Below, piece after piece: positions 22,392-30,242 of a stretch of 30,851 bases of DNA (its first letter is position 1; the number at the start of each line of letters is the position of its first letter). Source of the DNA: JBBSOW01 sp038259365 (GTDB lineage: Bacteria; Actinomycetota; Actinomycetes; Propionibacteriales; Propionibacteriaceae); NCBI GenBank assembly GCA_038259365.1, contig JBBSOW010000033.1, positions 1 through 30,851 of the forward strand, read 5' to 3'. The notes beneath the pieces were generated by a model. The model was not told the DNA's origin, made no database searches, and saw nothing but the letters and a program-made list of their open reading frames with translations. The translations under genes and the position numbers were made by a program.

Positions 22392-23441
22392 ATGACTATC
22401 ACCGCACCGGCTCCGATGCTGGCCAAGGCCACCGCGCAGATCCCCGCGGCCGACTCGATCCCCGGCGGATACGGGTTCGAGCCCAAGTGGGACGGTTTTC
22501 GCTGTCTGGTCCTGTGTACCGACGGCAAGGTGGAGTTGATCAGCCGGGGCAACAAGCCGCTGACCCGGTATTTTCCCGAGGTCGCGGCCGAGGTGGCCAA
22601 GCACCTGCCCGACGGCTGCCTGGTGGACACCGAGCTTGTGGTGCGCCAGGGCGAGGCGGGGCAGCAACGGCTGGATTGGGATTCGTTGAGCCAGCGCATC
22701 CATCCCGCCGAGTCGCGGATCAACCGCCTGGCCGCCGAGACCCCGGCCGAGCTGATCTGTTTCGATCTGCTGGCTGTCGGTGATCAAGACATCACCGATC
22801 AGCCGTTCGCCCGGCGTCGCGAGCTGCTTGTGCAGCTGATCAACTCCGCTGATTCGGATTCGATCCACCTCACCCGGCTGAGTCGGGACGCCGAGGAGGC
22901 CGCCGAATGGTTCTCCCGGTTCGAGGGGGCCGGGCTGGACGGGGTGATCGCCAAACCGATGGACGGGCTCTACCTGGCGAACAAGCGCGCCATGCTCAAA
23001 ATCAAACACTCCCGCACCGCCGAGGTCGTGCTCGTCGGGTATCGCGTCCACAAGTCCGGCCAGGGCGTCGGCTCGCTGCTCGTGGGGCTATACACCTCCG
23101 ACGGCCGGCTCTACAACGTCGGCGGCATCTCCGCCTTCACCGTGGCCCGCCGGCTCGAACTGATCGAGGAGCTGGCGGATTACGTGGTCACCGACTCCGA
23201 CGGCGAGGCGGTCCGCGGCGAGACCGATCGCTCCCGGTTCTCGGCCAACTCCGACACCCACTTCGTGGCGCTGCGGCCCGAGCGCGTCGTCGAGGTGAAA
23301 TTCGACCAGCTCGAGGGGTACCGGTTCCGCCACGCCGTCGGCTTCCTGCGCTGGCGCCCCGACCGCGATCCCCGCTCGTGCACCATCGACCAGATCGAGC
23401 AGGCCCCCGGTTACGACCTGGCCAAAGTGCTCTCTGGTTAG
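22392..23441 (+). CDS. ligC: ATP-dependent DNA ligase, LigC type
   Basis: Stand-alone ATP-dependent DNA ligase of 349 residues, close to the length of mycobacterial LigC. The nucleotidyltransferase domain shows motif I EPKWDGFR with the adenylated Lys32, SRGNK, the LVDTELVV acidic motif, ICFDLLAV, GLDGVIAK (motif IV) and KIKH (motif V). The OB domain has VGYRVHKSG, then FVALRPERVVEVKFDQ and RHAVGFLRWRPDRDPRSC. There are no LigD polymerase or nuclease domains, so it is a LigC-like accessory ligase, possibly for base-excision or back-up end-joining repair. The ATG at 22392 is supported by the family N-terminus (PMLAK). GGAG is only 2 nt upstream, and GACAAT at 22380-22385 could be a -10, so a near-leaderless message is possible. 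Confidence 0.92.
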   Translation: MTITAPAPMLAKATAQIPAADSIPGGYGFEPKWDGFRCLVLCTDGKVELISRGNKPLTRYFPEVAAEVAKHLPDGCLVDTELVVRQGEAGQQRLDWDSLSQRIHPAESRINRLAAETPAELICFDLLAVGDQDITDQPFARRRELLVQLINSADSDSIHLTRLSRDAEEAAEWFSRFEGAGLDGVIAKPMDGLYLANKRAMLKIKHSRTAEVVLVGYRVHKSGQGVGSLLVGLYTSDGRLYNVGGISAFTVARRLELIEELADYVVTDSDGEAVRGETDRSRFSANSDTHFVALRPERVVEVKFDQLEGYRFRHAVGFLRWRPDRDPRSCTIDQIEQAPGYDLAKVLSG

Positions 23442-23525
23442 GCTGGGATCGACACCTCACGGCTGCCGATTCAAACTACGCACCGCTGTATCCTCAGACG
23501 GCTCAGCTCGGAACGGAGCATCCTC

Positions 23526-24386
23526 ATGAGCAACTACCCCACCGAAGTTCCCGCGCAATCCCAGGATTGGCCCGGCTCGCTCAAGGACATGGACCCGGCG
23601 CCCGATCACGGCGAGGACAGCTACACCGGCCGGGATCGGTTGACCGGCAAGCGCGCGCTGATCACCGGCGGTGATTCGGGCATCGGCCGAGCGACCGCCA
23701 TCGCCTTCGCCAAGGAGGGCGCCAGCGTCGCCCTGGCCTATCTGGACACCGAGGAAGGCGACGCCCAAGACACCAAGTCGGTGATCGACGGACTCGGCGG
23801 CACCTGCGTCCTGTTGCCCACCGATCAACGCACCGAAGAGGCGAACATCGAGCTGGCGCGCGCGGCCGCCGAGGCCCTGGGTGGCATCGACGTCTTGATC
23901 AACAACGCCGGTTTTCAGATGGCTCAGGTGGGTGACATCACCGATTTCCCCAGCGGTCAGTTCGAGCAGGTGTTCACCACCAACCTCTACGCCGCGTTCT
24001 GGCTGACCAAGGCCGTCGTGCCGCACCTGAGCGCCGGCAGTTCGGTGATCAACACCACCTCGATCCAGGCCTTCGACCCGTCCGAGCCGCTGCTGGACTA
24101 CGCCGCGACGAAGGCCGCGCTCAACAACTTCACCGTCAACCTCGCCGCTCAGCTCGGACCCAAGGGCATCCGGGTGAACGCCGTCGCGCCCGGCCCCATC
24201 TGGACCCCGCTGATCCCGAGTACCTTCGACGAGGACAAGGTGACCTCCTTCGGTGGCGACACCCCGCTCGGACGCCCGGGACAACCCGTCGAGGTCGCCA
24301 CGGCCTACGTGTTCCTGGCCTCCGACGACGCCAGCTACGTCAGCGGCACCGTTCTCGGCGTCACCGGTGGCAAGCCCGTATTCTGA
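23526..24386 (+). CDS. SDR family oxidoreductase, YdaD/YghA-like
   Basis: A 286-residue SDR with the roughly 40-residue N-terminal extension (QDWPGSLKDMDPAPDHGEDS) typical of a subgroup named after B. subtilis general stress protein YdaD and E. coli YghA. Seen: ITGGDSGIGRA at about 49-59, NNAG at about 128-131, a Ser in NTTSIQAF, and Tyr/Lys in YAATK. The C-terminal SGTVLGVTGGKPVF is also typical. The ATG at 23526 has GGAG 7 nt upstream. It probably uses NAD(P)H to reduce an aldehyde or polyol-type substrate; subgroup members are often stress-induced, but the exact substrate is unknown. It is followed by a hairpin at 24413-24434. Confidence 0.88.
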   Translation: MSNYPTEVPAQSQDWPGSLKDMDPAPDHGEDSYTGRDRLTGKRALITGGDSGIGRATAIAFAKEGASVALAYLDTEEGDAQDTKSVIDGLGGTCVLLPTDQRTEEANIELARAAAEALGGIDVLINNAGFQMAQVGDITDFPSGQFEQVFTTNLYAAFWLTKAVVPHLSAGSSVINTTSIQAFDPSEPLLDYAATKAALNNFTVNLAAQLGPKGIRVNAVAPGPIWTPLIPSTFDEDKVTSFGGDTPLGRPGQPVEVATAYVFLASDDASYVSGTVLGVTGGKPVF

Positions 24387-24412
24387 GCCAGCCCGCACGA
24401 TATCCCGCTTCG

Positions 24413-24434
24413 CGCTCGATTCCTGAATCGAGCG
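24413..24434. terminator. 10-bp inverted repeat downstream of the SDR gene
   Basis: CGCTCGATTC at 24413-24422 and GAATCGAGCG at 24425-24434 are a perfect inverted repeat with 2 nt between them, starting 26 nt after the SDR stop. There is no T-tract on either side, so a U-run intrinsic terminator is not shown; a Rho-dependent or U-less terminator is possible. The same ATCGAGCG string recurs at 24467-24474, and CACGATATC occurs at both 24396-24404 and 24461-24469, so the spacer is repeat-rich. Confidence 0.4.
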
Positions 24435-24477
24435 AAAGGCATCAGGCCAAGCCTGCTGGGCACGATATCGAGCGCGC

Positions 24478-24537
24478 CGGTTGGCTAGGACGCTGCTGCA
24501 CAATGGCGCCTTGTTCAGCAGCGTCCTAGACGGTTGG
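24478..24537. mobile_element. MITE-like 45-bp inverted-repeat element with 7-bp flanking repeats
   Basis: CTAGGACGCTGCTG at 24485-24498 is perfectly inverted at 24516-24529 (CAGCAGCGTCCTAG). The inner bases 24500-24503 (ACAA) also pair with 24511-24514 (TTGT), leaving a TGGCGCC loop. The element is flanked by CGGTTGG at 24478-24484, directly abutting, and at 24531-24537, one base away. Terminal inverted repeats inside a short direct repeat are what a miniature transposable element or an internally deleted IS footprint would leave. A strong transcription hairpin 44 nt before the next start codon is the alternative. No transposase is in the window. Confidence 0.45.
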
Positions 24538-24572
24538 GCCGAGGGAATGACGACGAGGAAGTGGGAATCGGC

Positions 24573-25583
24573 ATGAGGACGGTGCGCTTACACGCCCGGG
24601 GCGACGTTCGGGTCCACGACGAGAACCCGCCCACGCCGGGCGAGGACGAGTCCCTCGTCCGCGTGGAGGCGGTGGGCCTGTGCGGCTCGGATCTGCACTG
24701 GTTCGGCGAGGGCGGCATTGGCGACGCCGTCATCACCCGGCCGATCGTGCCCGGCCACGAGATGGCCGGCACCGCGCTCTCCGGCCCCCTCGAGGGTCAG
24801 CTCGTCGCCGTCGATCCGGCCATCCCGTGCGGGCACTGCCCCCTATGCGAGGAGGGGCACCGCAACCTGTGCGCCAACATCCGGTTCTCGGGGCACTCCG
24901 ACACCGACGGCTCGCTGCGCGAACAGCTGGCCTGGCCCACCCACCTGCTCTACCCACTACCCGCCGAAATGAGCGCCGCGGACGGGGCGATGCTAGAGCC
25001 GCTGGGTGTCGCACTGCACGCCTGGGATCTGGCGCACGTCCGCGTGGGAGCGATCGTCGCCGTCATCGGGTGCGGACCCATCGGGTTGCTGATGATCCAG
25101 CTGGCGCTGGCCAGCGGGGCCCGCCGCGTCCTCGCCGTCGATCCGCTCGAACACCGGCGGAAGGCCGCGCTCGGCTACGGGGCCGAGGTCGCGATCACCG
25201 ATTCCGAGGCGCTCGATCCGGCGACGTGGCGAGAGTTGAGCGGGCTGGGGTGCGACACCACCTTCGAGATCTCTGGCCAACCCGACGCCATCACCGAGGC
25301 CATGCTGGCCGCGCGGCCGGGATCGCGGGTCGTGTTGGCGGGCATTCCCGGCGACGACGTGACCACCTTCTCGGCCGGCACCGTGCGCCGCAAGGGTCTC
25401 ACTCTGGTGCTGGTGCGGCGGATGAAGGAGACGTATGAGCGTTGCATCGAGCTGGTTGCCGCCGGTCGGGTCGACGTGTCCTCGGTGGTCACCGACGTCT
25501 ACGCGCTGGCCGATTCCCAACGCGCCTTCGAGGCGGGAGACGCCCGCCGGGGACTCAAGATCGTCATCGACCCCAGCCGCTAG
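24573..25583 (+). CDS. Zinc-dependent medium-chain alcohol/polyol dehydrogenase
   Basis: A 336-residue MDR-family enzyme (sorbitol/threonine dehydrogenase-like), NAD(P)-dependent and cytoplasmic. The catalytic zinc site is Cys37 in GLCGSD, His62-Glu63 in GHE, and a Glu in LEPLGVALHA. The structural zinc site has Cys86, Cys89, Cys92 and Cys100 (CGHCPLCEEGHRNLC). The coenzyme motif is GCGPIG at about 162-167, with an acidic residue in AVDPLEHRRKAA suggesting NAD preference. The ATG at 24573 has GAGGAA about 12 nt upstream; an in-frame GTG at 24561 is less well placed. The substrate is not readable. The MITE-like element lies directly upstream. A 12-bp palindrome, CGCCGTACGGCG (25595-25606), follows the stop. 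Confidence 0.88.
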   Translation: MRTVRLHARGDVRVHDENPPTPGEDESLVRVEAVGLCGSDLHWFGEGGIGDAVITRPIVPGHEMAGTALSGPLEGQLVAVDPAIPCGHCPLCEEGHRNLCANIRFSGHSDTDGSLREQLAWPTHLLYPLPAEMSAADGAMLEPLGVALHAWDLAHVRVGAIVAVIGCGPIGLLMIQLALASGARRVLAVDPLEHRRKAALGYGAEVAITDSEALDPATWRELSGLGCDTTFEISGQPDAITEAMLAARPGSRVVLAGIPGDDVTTFSAGTVRRKGLTLVLVRRMKETYERCIELVAAGRVDVSSVVTDVYALADSQRAFEAGDARRGLKIVIDPSR

Positions 25584-25904
25584 CCCGCGCGACCCGCCGT
25601 ACGGCGTCGCAAACCCTCCACGCGAAGCGGGCCCGTTGGCCTCTTTAATTTGCGGCCATCGGAGTGTTCGCGTCTGATGACCGCGGTTGCCGTGCCGGTT
25701 GAGATCGGGGCCGGGCGGTGCTGCGCTGTCCGCGCCAGACGGTGGCCGTCGGTGGCCGGGTGGCCCGCCACGCCATCATTGGCGACAGGGTCGGTCGCGA
25801 CGGATAGACAACAGGGGGCAGGACCAGGTTTTGGCGCCCTCCCTGAGTTGAACGTGGGGGTAGCCACCGAAGTCGACGGTCCAGATTTTGGGCCGCCCAA
25901 ACCC
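25584..25904. other. Intergenic stretch without a supported gene
   Basis: This 321-nt stretch separates the dehydrogenase from the promoter of the sugar operon. A 12-bp palindrome (25595-25606) just after the stop could fold as a short hairpin but lacks a T-run. Short open frames exist on both strands (one minus frame runs 26036-25776), but none has a ribosome site or a recognisable domain. The sequence changes character across this gap, from G+C-rich neighbours to the less G+C-rich operon. Confidence 0.5.
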
Positions 25905-25934
25905 TTGACTCGGTCGTGAGATGCGATTTAGACT
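25905..25934 (+). promoter_or_regulatory. Promoter of the lacI-sugar ABC operon
   Basis: TTGACT at 25905-25910 and TAGACT (TANNNT) at 25929-25934 are 18 nt apart. The predicted start of transcription falls at about 25941, exactly where the palindromic operator begins. The LacI start codon follows at 25977, with GAGGAG in the leader. Confidence 0.65.
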
Positions 25935-25936
25935 TT

Positions 25937-25960
25937 GCGTATGTAATCCATTACATGCGC
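25937..25960. promoter_or_regulatory. Operator palindrome for the LacI-family regulator
   Basis: ATGTAATCCATTACAT at 25941-25956 has perfect 7-bp arms (ATGTAAT/ATTACAT) around CC. The outer GCG (25937-25939) and CGC (25958-25960) also pair, with one T/G mismatch between. A palindrome at the start site, directly upstream of a lacI-type gene that leads the operon, indicates autoregulation: bound repressor would block the promoter until the transported sugar or a derivative is sensed. Confidence 0.7.
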
Positions 25961-25976
25961 TCAACGAGGAGACGCA

Positions 25977-27008
25977 GTGACTGCATCTATATCCCGCAAG
26001 TCCCCGGCACCAACGATCGTGGACGTCGCTGATCATGTAAGTGTTTCAGTTGCGACAGTGTCTCGGGTGCTCAACGATGATCAGCGTGTCAGCCCGGAGA
26101 TGCGAGCGCGGGTAAAAGGTGCCATTCGGGAGGTCGGCTATCAGCCGAACGCTGCAGCCCGGTCACTTCGCGGACGTATCGCCTACCAGATCAGCCTTGT
26201 GGTCGACGACATCGGCAACCCCGCCTACGTCGAGGCCATGCGTTCTTTGCAGGTGGTTGCTCGTGAGCACGGGCGACGGCTCTTAGTCGAGTCCACTTAC
26301 GGTCAACTGGAGGAAGAGCTTAAGGTCATGTGCGCCCTGGGTGAGCGTTACGTGGACGGCGTCGTTTTGGCGTCCACCCGGTTTGCCGCACCGCTCACCA
26401 AGGAGTTGAGGTCTCCAGCTGTGCCGGTTGTCATCATCGGTTCTGCGCCCCGCAACGTCCAAGCGGACTCGATCGGAGCTGATGCCCGCGGTGGCGCCCG
26501 TCGGGCCACTGAACACCTTCGTGAACAAGGTTGTGAAAGGATCGCCATGGTCAACGGGCCCATCGTCACCTTGCCGGCCAAGAACCGCCTCCAAGGCTTC
26601 CGCGACGCTTTTGGCCCCGATGCGTCACCGCCGGTCATCAACGCCGAGGCATTCACCCCTGAGGCCGGTTATGACGCCGCGGTTCAACTTCTCGATTCCG
26701 TCGGCGCGGACGGAATCGTGTGTGCCGCCGACCATCTGGCTATCGGGACGATGAACGCCTGCATCGATCGAGGACTCAACGTCCCCGGAGACGTTGCGAT
26801 CGTCGGCATGGACAACAGCCGCGACGCCATGATGTCGCGTCCTCGGCTTAGTAGCGTGGACCTGCACTTCGCCGACCGCGGTCGTCTGGCCGGGCAGATG
26901 CTGTTTGAGCGTATCGAGGGCCACTACGACGGGGTTGCTCGAAGGCGGAGCGTCGACACCGATCTCATCGTCCGCGGATCCAGTGACCGACAAGGCGTCG
27001 GAGCATGA
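25977..27008 (+). CDS. LacI-family transcriptional regulator
   Basis: A 343-residue repressor. The helix-turn-helix and hinge are at about 13-66: TIVDVADHVSVSVATVSRVL, then a PEMRARV segment and GYQPNAAARSLRG. The rest is a periplasmic-binding-protein-like effector domain with NPAYVEAM, DGVVLAS, GARRATEHL, NRLQGFRDAF and VGMDNS. The GTG at 25977 is preceded by GAGGAG with 5 nt spacing. It is the first gene of the sugar import operon; its TGA overlaps the permease ATG by 4 nt, so repressor and transporter are made together. The palindrome at 25937-25960 is its likely site. Base composition is lower in G+C than the glycan locus (34 of 60 bases G or C at 26041-26100, against 45 of 60 at 14581-14640), which may mark acquired DNA. 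Confidence 0.93.
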   Translation: MTASISRKSPAPTIVDVADHVSVSVATVSRVLNDDQRVSPEMRARVKGAIREVGYQPNAAARSLRGRIAYQISLVVDDIGNPAYVEAMRSLQVVAREHGRRLLVESTYGQLEEELKVMCALGERYVDGVVLASTRFAAPLTKELRSPAVPVVIIGSAPRNVQADSIGADARGGARRATEHLREQGCERIAMVNGPIVTLPAKNRLQGFRDAFGPDASPPVINAEAFTPEAGYDAAVQLLDSVGADGIVCAADHLAIGTMNACIDRGLNVPGDVAIVGMDNSRDAMMSRPRLSSVDLHFADRGRLAGQMLFERIEGHYDGVARRRSVDTDLIVRGSSDRQGVGA

Positions 27009-27925
27009 GCACCGCCACACGGAACGCGCCGGCCGATCAGGGCAGCACGGCCGCCAAGAAACAGCGCAACTTTGGTGCCCTATGGCTGCTGTTGCCCTCG
27101 ATGCTGCCCATCCTCGTGCTCAGCGTGTACCCGCTCCTGCGTGGCATCTACCTTGGGTTCACCGACGCCCGCGCGGGCCTGAATGTTGAATACAATTTCA
27201 CCGGCCTGGCGAACTACCAGGAGATGTTCTCCGACAGCATGTTCTGGTCGTCCTTTCGGATCGGGTTCGTCTGGACGATCTCGGTAACCGTGATCCAGTT
27301 TGTTCTGGGTATGGGACTGGCGCTCCTCCTCAACGAAAACCTTCGCGGCCGGTGGCTCGCCCGTGTCCTCGCGGTCGTGCCGTGGGCGATGCCCCCAGTC
27401 GTCGTGGGCATCATGTGGTCCCTGATCTACCGGCCCGACGCTGGCCTGCTCAACGAGATCTTCTACCGCTTGGGTGTGGCAGAACTCGGCAGGAACTGGC
27501 TCGGGGACTTCAATACCGCGCTGCCAGCTGTCATCGTCGTCGGAGTGTGGGCTGGCATGCCGGTGACGACCGTCATTCTTCTCGCCGGACTGCAAGGCGT
27601 GCAAAGGGAACTCCACGAGGCTGCGGCAATCGACGGCGCCGGACGCTGGATGCGGTTCCGCAACGTCACCATCCCGCACCTCAGCGGGGTCATCGCCGCG
27701 ATCACCACACTCAATTTCATCTGGAACTTCAACTCTTTCGACTTGGTCTACGTCCTCACCAAAGGCGGCCCGGGCGGGAGCACCATGCTCCCTATGCTCT
27801 TCTCTTACCAAGAGGCCTTCCGGTACGGCAACTATGGCTACTCCGCTGCGCTGGGCAACGTGATGGTCCTCATCGTTCTCGTGTTCGTCCTGTTCTACCT
27901 TCGACGTCAACTCCGGGAGACATAG
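27005..27925 (+). CDS. Sugar ABC transporter permease, MalF-like
   Basis: A 306-residue inner-membrane permease of the CUT1 carbohydrate importer family. About six hydrophobic segments are seen, the first at 25-45 after a charged N-terminus. The ATPase-contacting EAA loop is EAAAIDGAGRWMRFRNVTIP at about 205-224. Conserved family blocks include TGLANYQEMF, VPWAMPPVVVGIMW and LTKGGPGGST. It starts inside the lacI stop (ATGA overlap) and is followed with no gap by the second permease. It pairs with that permease and the binding protein at 28884-30173. No ATPase gene is present, so it may use a shared MsiK-type ATPase encoded elsewhere, as is usual for such actinobacterial importers. Confidence 0.93.
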   Translation: MSTATRNAPADQGSTAAKKQRNFGALWLLLPSMLPILVLSVYPLLRGIYLGFTDARAGLNVEYNFTGLANYQEMFSDSMFWSSFRIGFVWTISVTVIQFVLGMGLALLLNENLRGRWLARVLAVVPWAMPPVVVGIMWSLIYRPDAGLLNEIFYRLGVAELGRNWLGDFNTALPAVIVVGVWAGMPVTTVILLAGLQGVQRELHEAAAIDGAGRWMRFRNVTIPHLSGVIAAITTLNFIWNFNSFDLVYVLTKGGPGGSTMLPMLFSYQEAFRYGNYGYSAALGNVMVLIVLVFVLFYLRRQLRET

Positions 27926-28837
27926 ATGGCTACCTCGACCCGATCCGTCGACACCACACCGCAGCAGCGGCGCCCCCGTCACCACCGTGGTGTCTCGCCA
28001 ATGGAGCAGGTACCGCCGGGCCTGCGCACGTTTCAGTACCTAGCCTTGGCGGCCTACCTCATCTTCTTGGCCTTTCCGTTGGTCTGGCTGCTGTCCACGT
28101 CTTTCGCTTCCCCGAGGGACCTGATCAGGCTGCACCCAGGGATCATCCCGGCGCAACCGACCCTGGACAACTTTGTGAAAGCATTCACTGAGCAGGCCCT
28201 GGGACAGTCGGCGCTCAACAGTTTGATGGTGGCCGTGGCGAGCGCGATTCTCACCGTGCTGGTGGCCATGCCAGCCTCCTACGCGGTGGTCCGGCTCAAG
28301 ACCCGGGCAGCGAAACCGATCCTGGCGTGGGTGCTAGTCAGCCAACTCTTCCCGTTCATCTTGTTGGTCATCCCGATCTTTCTCATCCTGCGCTCGGTCG
28401 GGCTCACCGATAGCCGGGCCGGGCTGGTCCTCATCTACGTGGTGTGGATTCTGCCGTTCGCCCTGTGGATGCTGCAGGGCTACGTCCGAGAACTACCCAA
28501 AGACATCGAAGAAGCGGCCATGGTCGACGGCGCCTCCCAACTGCAAATAATCCGCCAGATCGTGTTTCCTCTGCTGCTACCCGGCATCATCGCCACCACC
28601 TTGTTTGGGTTCATCACCGCCTGGAACGAGTTCTTCTTCGCGTTGGTGCTGATCAAGAGCCCCGAACTCCAGACGCTGCCGCTCGCGTTGGCGCGTTTTG
28701 TGGGCCTCGAGGGCGTGGCCCGGGTCGGGCCCCTAGCGGCGGGCGCGTTACTGGCCACCTTGCCCAGCCTCGTATTCTTCGGCTTCATCCAAAAGGGTCT
28801 CGTCGGCGGCATGCTCTCCGGCGCCACCAAAGGTTGA
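27926..28837 (+). CDS. Sugar ABC transporter permease, MalG-like
   Basis: A 303-residue partner permease of the same importer. The N-terminus is Arg/His-rich and cytoplasmic, then about six membrane segments start at about 37-58. The EAA loop is EEAAMVDGASQLQIIRQIVF at about 195-214, followed by PLLLPGIIATTLF and AWNEFFFALVLI, both typical of MalG-like proteins. The ATG at 27926 follows the previous TAG directly, so translation is coupled. A 46-nt gap leads to the binding-protein gene. The two permeases should form a heterodimer; substrate specificity lies mainly with the binding protein. Confidence 0.93.
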   Translation: MATSTRSVDTTPQQRRPRHHRGVSPMEQVPPGLRTFQYLALAAYLIFLAFPLVWLLSTSFASPRDLIRLHPGIIPAQPTLDNFVKAFTEQALGQSALNSLMVAVASAILTVLVAMPASYAVVRLKTRAAKPILAWVLVSQLFPFILLVIPIFLILRSVGLTDSRAGLVLIYVVWILPFALWMLQGYVRELPKDIEEAAMVDGASQLQIIRQIVFPLLLPGIIATTLFGFITAWNEFFFALVLIKSPELQTLPLALARFVGLEGVARVGPLAAGALLATLPSLVFFGFIQKGLVGGMLSGATKG

Positions 28838-28883
28838 CCTAACCCGGTTCGCTGCTGCGGCCGGCCAGAAAGGAGCACAACCC

Positions 28884-30173
28884 ATGAAACGACGCATAGC
28901 AGGTGTCTTAGGGCTCACGTTGAGCGCATGTCTGGTCCTGGCGGGCTGCGGCGGTGAATCCAGCAGTGGTGAGAGTGACGGGCCAGTCAAACTACGTTTC
29001 CAGTCCCTCGCGTGGCAAAAGGAGTCCGTCCAGGCCAACAAGGACATCGTCAAGGAGTGGAACGCCAAGAACCCTGACATCCAGGTGGAGTACATCCAAG
29101 GAGACTGGGGCTCGGTGCACGACCAGCTCCTCACCTCCTTCGAGGGTGGTGACCCACCCGACGTCATCCACTACGAGGCAGCCGCTGAGCAGGTGTTCAT
29201 CGACGGCGGCTACTACGCCGACCTGAAACCCCTGCTGTCTGATGAGTTCCGCGCCGGTATCCCCGAGAATATTTGGGCGACCGTGCAGAGCGAGAAGTAC
29301 GGACTGACCGGCGTACCCTTCCTGCTGGAATCCCGAGTGGCGTTGGCCAACCGCGACATGCTCGAGAAGGCTGGCCTGCAGATGCCCACCTCGGAGAAAC
29401 CCTGGACGTGGAACGAGTTTCGCGATGCCGCCAAGAAACTGACCACCAAAGGCCGCTACGGCGTCGCTTTCCCGCTGGCCTCCCCGGCCAACGCGATGTT
29501 CAACCTGTCGTTGAGCTTCGACGGTACCTACGTCACCGGTAAGGGAAAAGACGCATCCATCAAGGTCGGTCCGGACGAGCTGCAAGTGCCTACCCTGGTG
29601 CACCAGATGCTCTACGACGACAAAAGTGCCGACCCCGACATGATCGCGGTCAGCACGACCGACGCACTACCGAGCTTCTTCGCCGGAAAGTCGGCGATGA
29701 TCTTCGGCGCTATCTGGCTGCGCCAGCAGATGGTCCAGGAATCGCCCAAAGGTTTCGACTGGATCACCCTGCCGCCGCTCCAAGGCAGCGACGGCAGCAC
29801 GCAGTCGGCCAACCCGCAAACCCTCTCGGTGGCGGCACAGTCCAAACACCCCAAGGAGGCTGCCCAGTTCCTCGAGTACTTCCTCAACGACGAAAACATG
29901 GCCAAGCTCGCCATCGGCGACTGGCTGGTGCCGACCAGCCCGGGAGCCCTCAACGGGGTGGAGACAGAAACCGGCGGGAAGCCAGGTTGGGACGTCGCCG
30001 TGGCCAGCCTGAGCTCGCTGACCGCCGCGCCGTGGCAGAGCCTTCCCGGTTTCCAGGAGTTCATGGATCGCACCGCCACACCGGCCTTCCAGCGATACTT
30101 CGCGAACGAGATCACTGCTGACCAGCTCGCCCAAGAGCTGGAGCAAGGCGGGGCAGATATCGGCCGCCGTTGA
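28884..30173 (+). CDS. Sugar ABC transporter substrate-binding lipoprotein
   Basis: A 429-residue cluster-1 carbohydrate-binding protein. The lipoprotein signal is MKRRIAGVLGLTLSACLVLA followed by GC; the lipobox is LAGC with Cys22 as the lipidated residue. A Ser/Gly/Glu-rich linker follows, then the mature domain, with LRFQSLAW, VKEWNAKNPDIQVEYIQGDW, GGDPPDVIHYEA and PFLLESRVALANRD. The C-terminal lobe carries AKHPKEAAQFLEYF-like family sequence (SKHPKEAAQFLEYF here). The ATG at 28884 has AAGGAG 8 nt upstream. It captures the sugar outside the membrane and delivers it to the two permeases. The ligand cannot be read from the sequence. Confidence 0.93.
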   Translation: MKRRIAGVLGLTLSACLVLAGCGGESSSGESDGPVKLRFQSLAWQKESVQANKDIVKEWNAKNPDIQVEYIQGDWGSVHDQLLTSFEGGDPPDVIHYEAAAEQVFIDGGYYADLKPLLSDEFRAGIPENIWATVQSEKYGLTGVPFLLESRVALANRDMLEKAGLQMPTSEKPWTWNEFRDAAKKLTTKGRYGVAFPLASPANAMFNLSLSFDGTYVTGKGKDASIKVGPDELQVPTLVHQMLYDDKSADPDMIAVSTTDALPSFFAGKSAMIFGAIWLRQQMVQESPKGFDWITLPPLQGSDGSTQSANPQTLSVAAQSKHPKEAAQFLEYFLNDENMAKLAIGDWLVPTSPGALNGVETETGGKPGWDVAVASLSSLTAAPWQSLPGFQEFMDRTATPAFQRYFANEITADQLAQELEQGGADIGRR

Positions 30174-30242
30174 CGATCTCAACCCAGCGCGGTTCCGGCG
30201 CACGGGTCTCGCTCGCTACTTACACGTGACAGAAAGGACACC

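Noticed and set aside
25776..26036. An 86-codon minus-strand open frame spanning the lacI promoter.
   Set aside because: It overlaps the promoter, operator and start of lacI, has no ribosome site and no recognisable domain.
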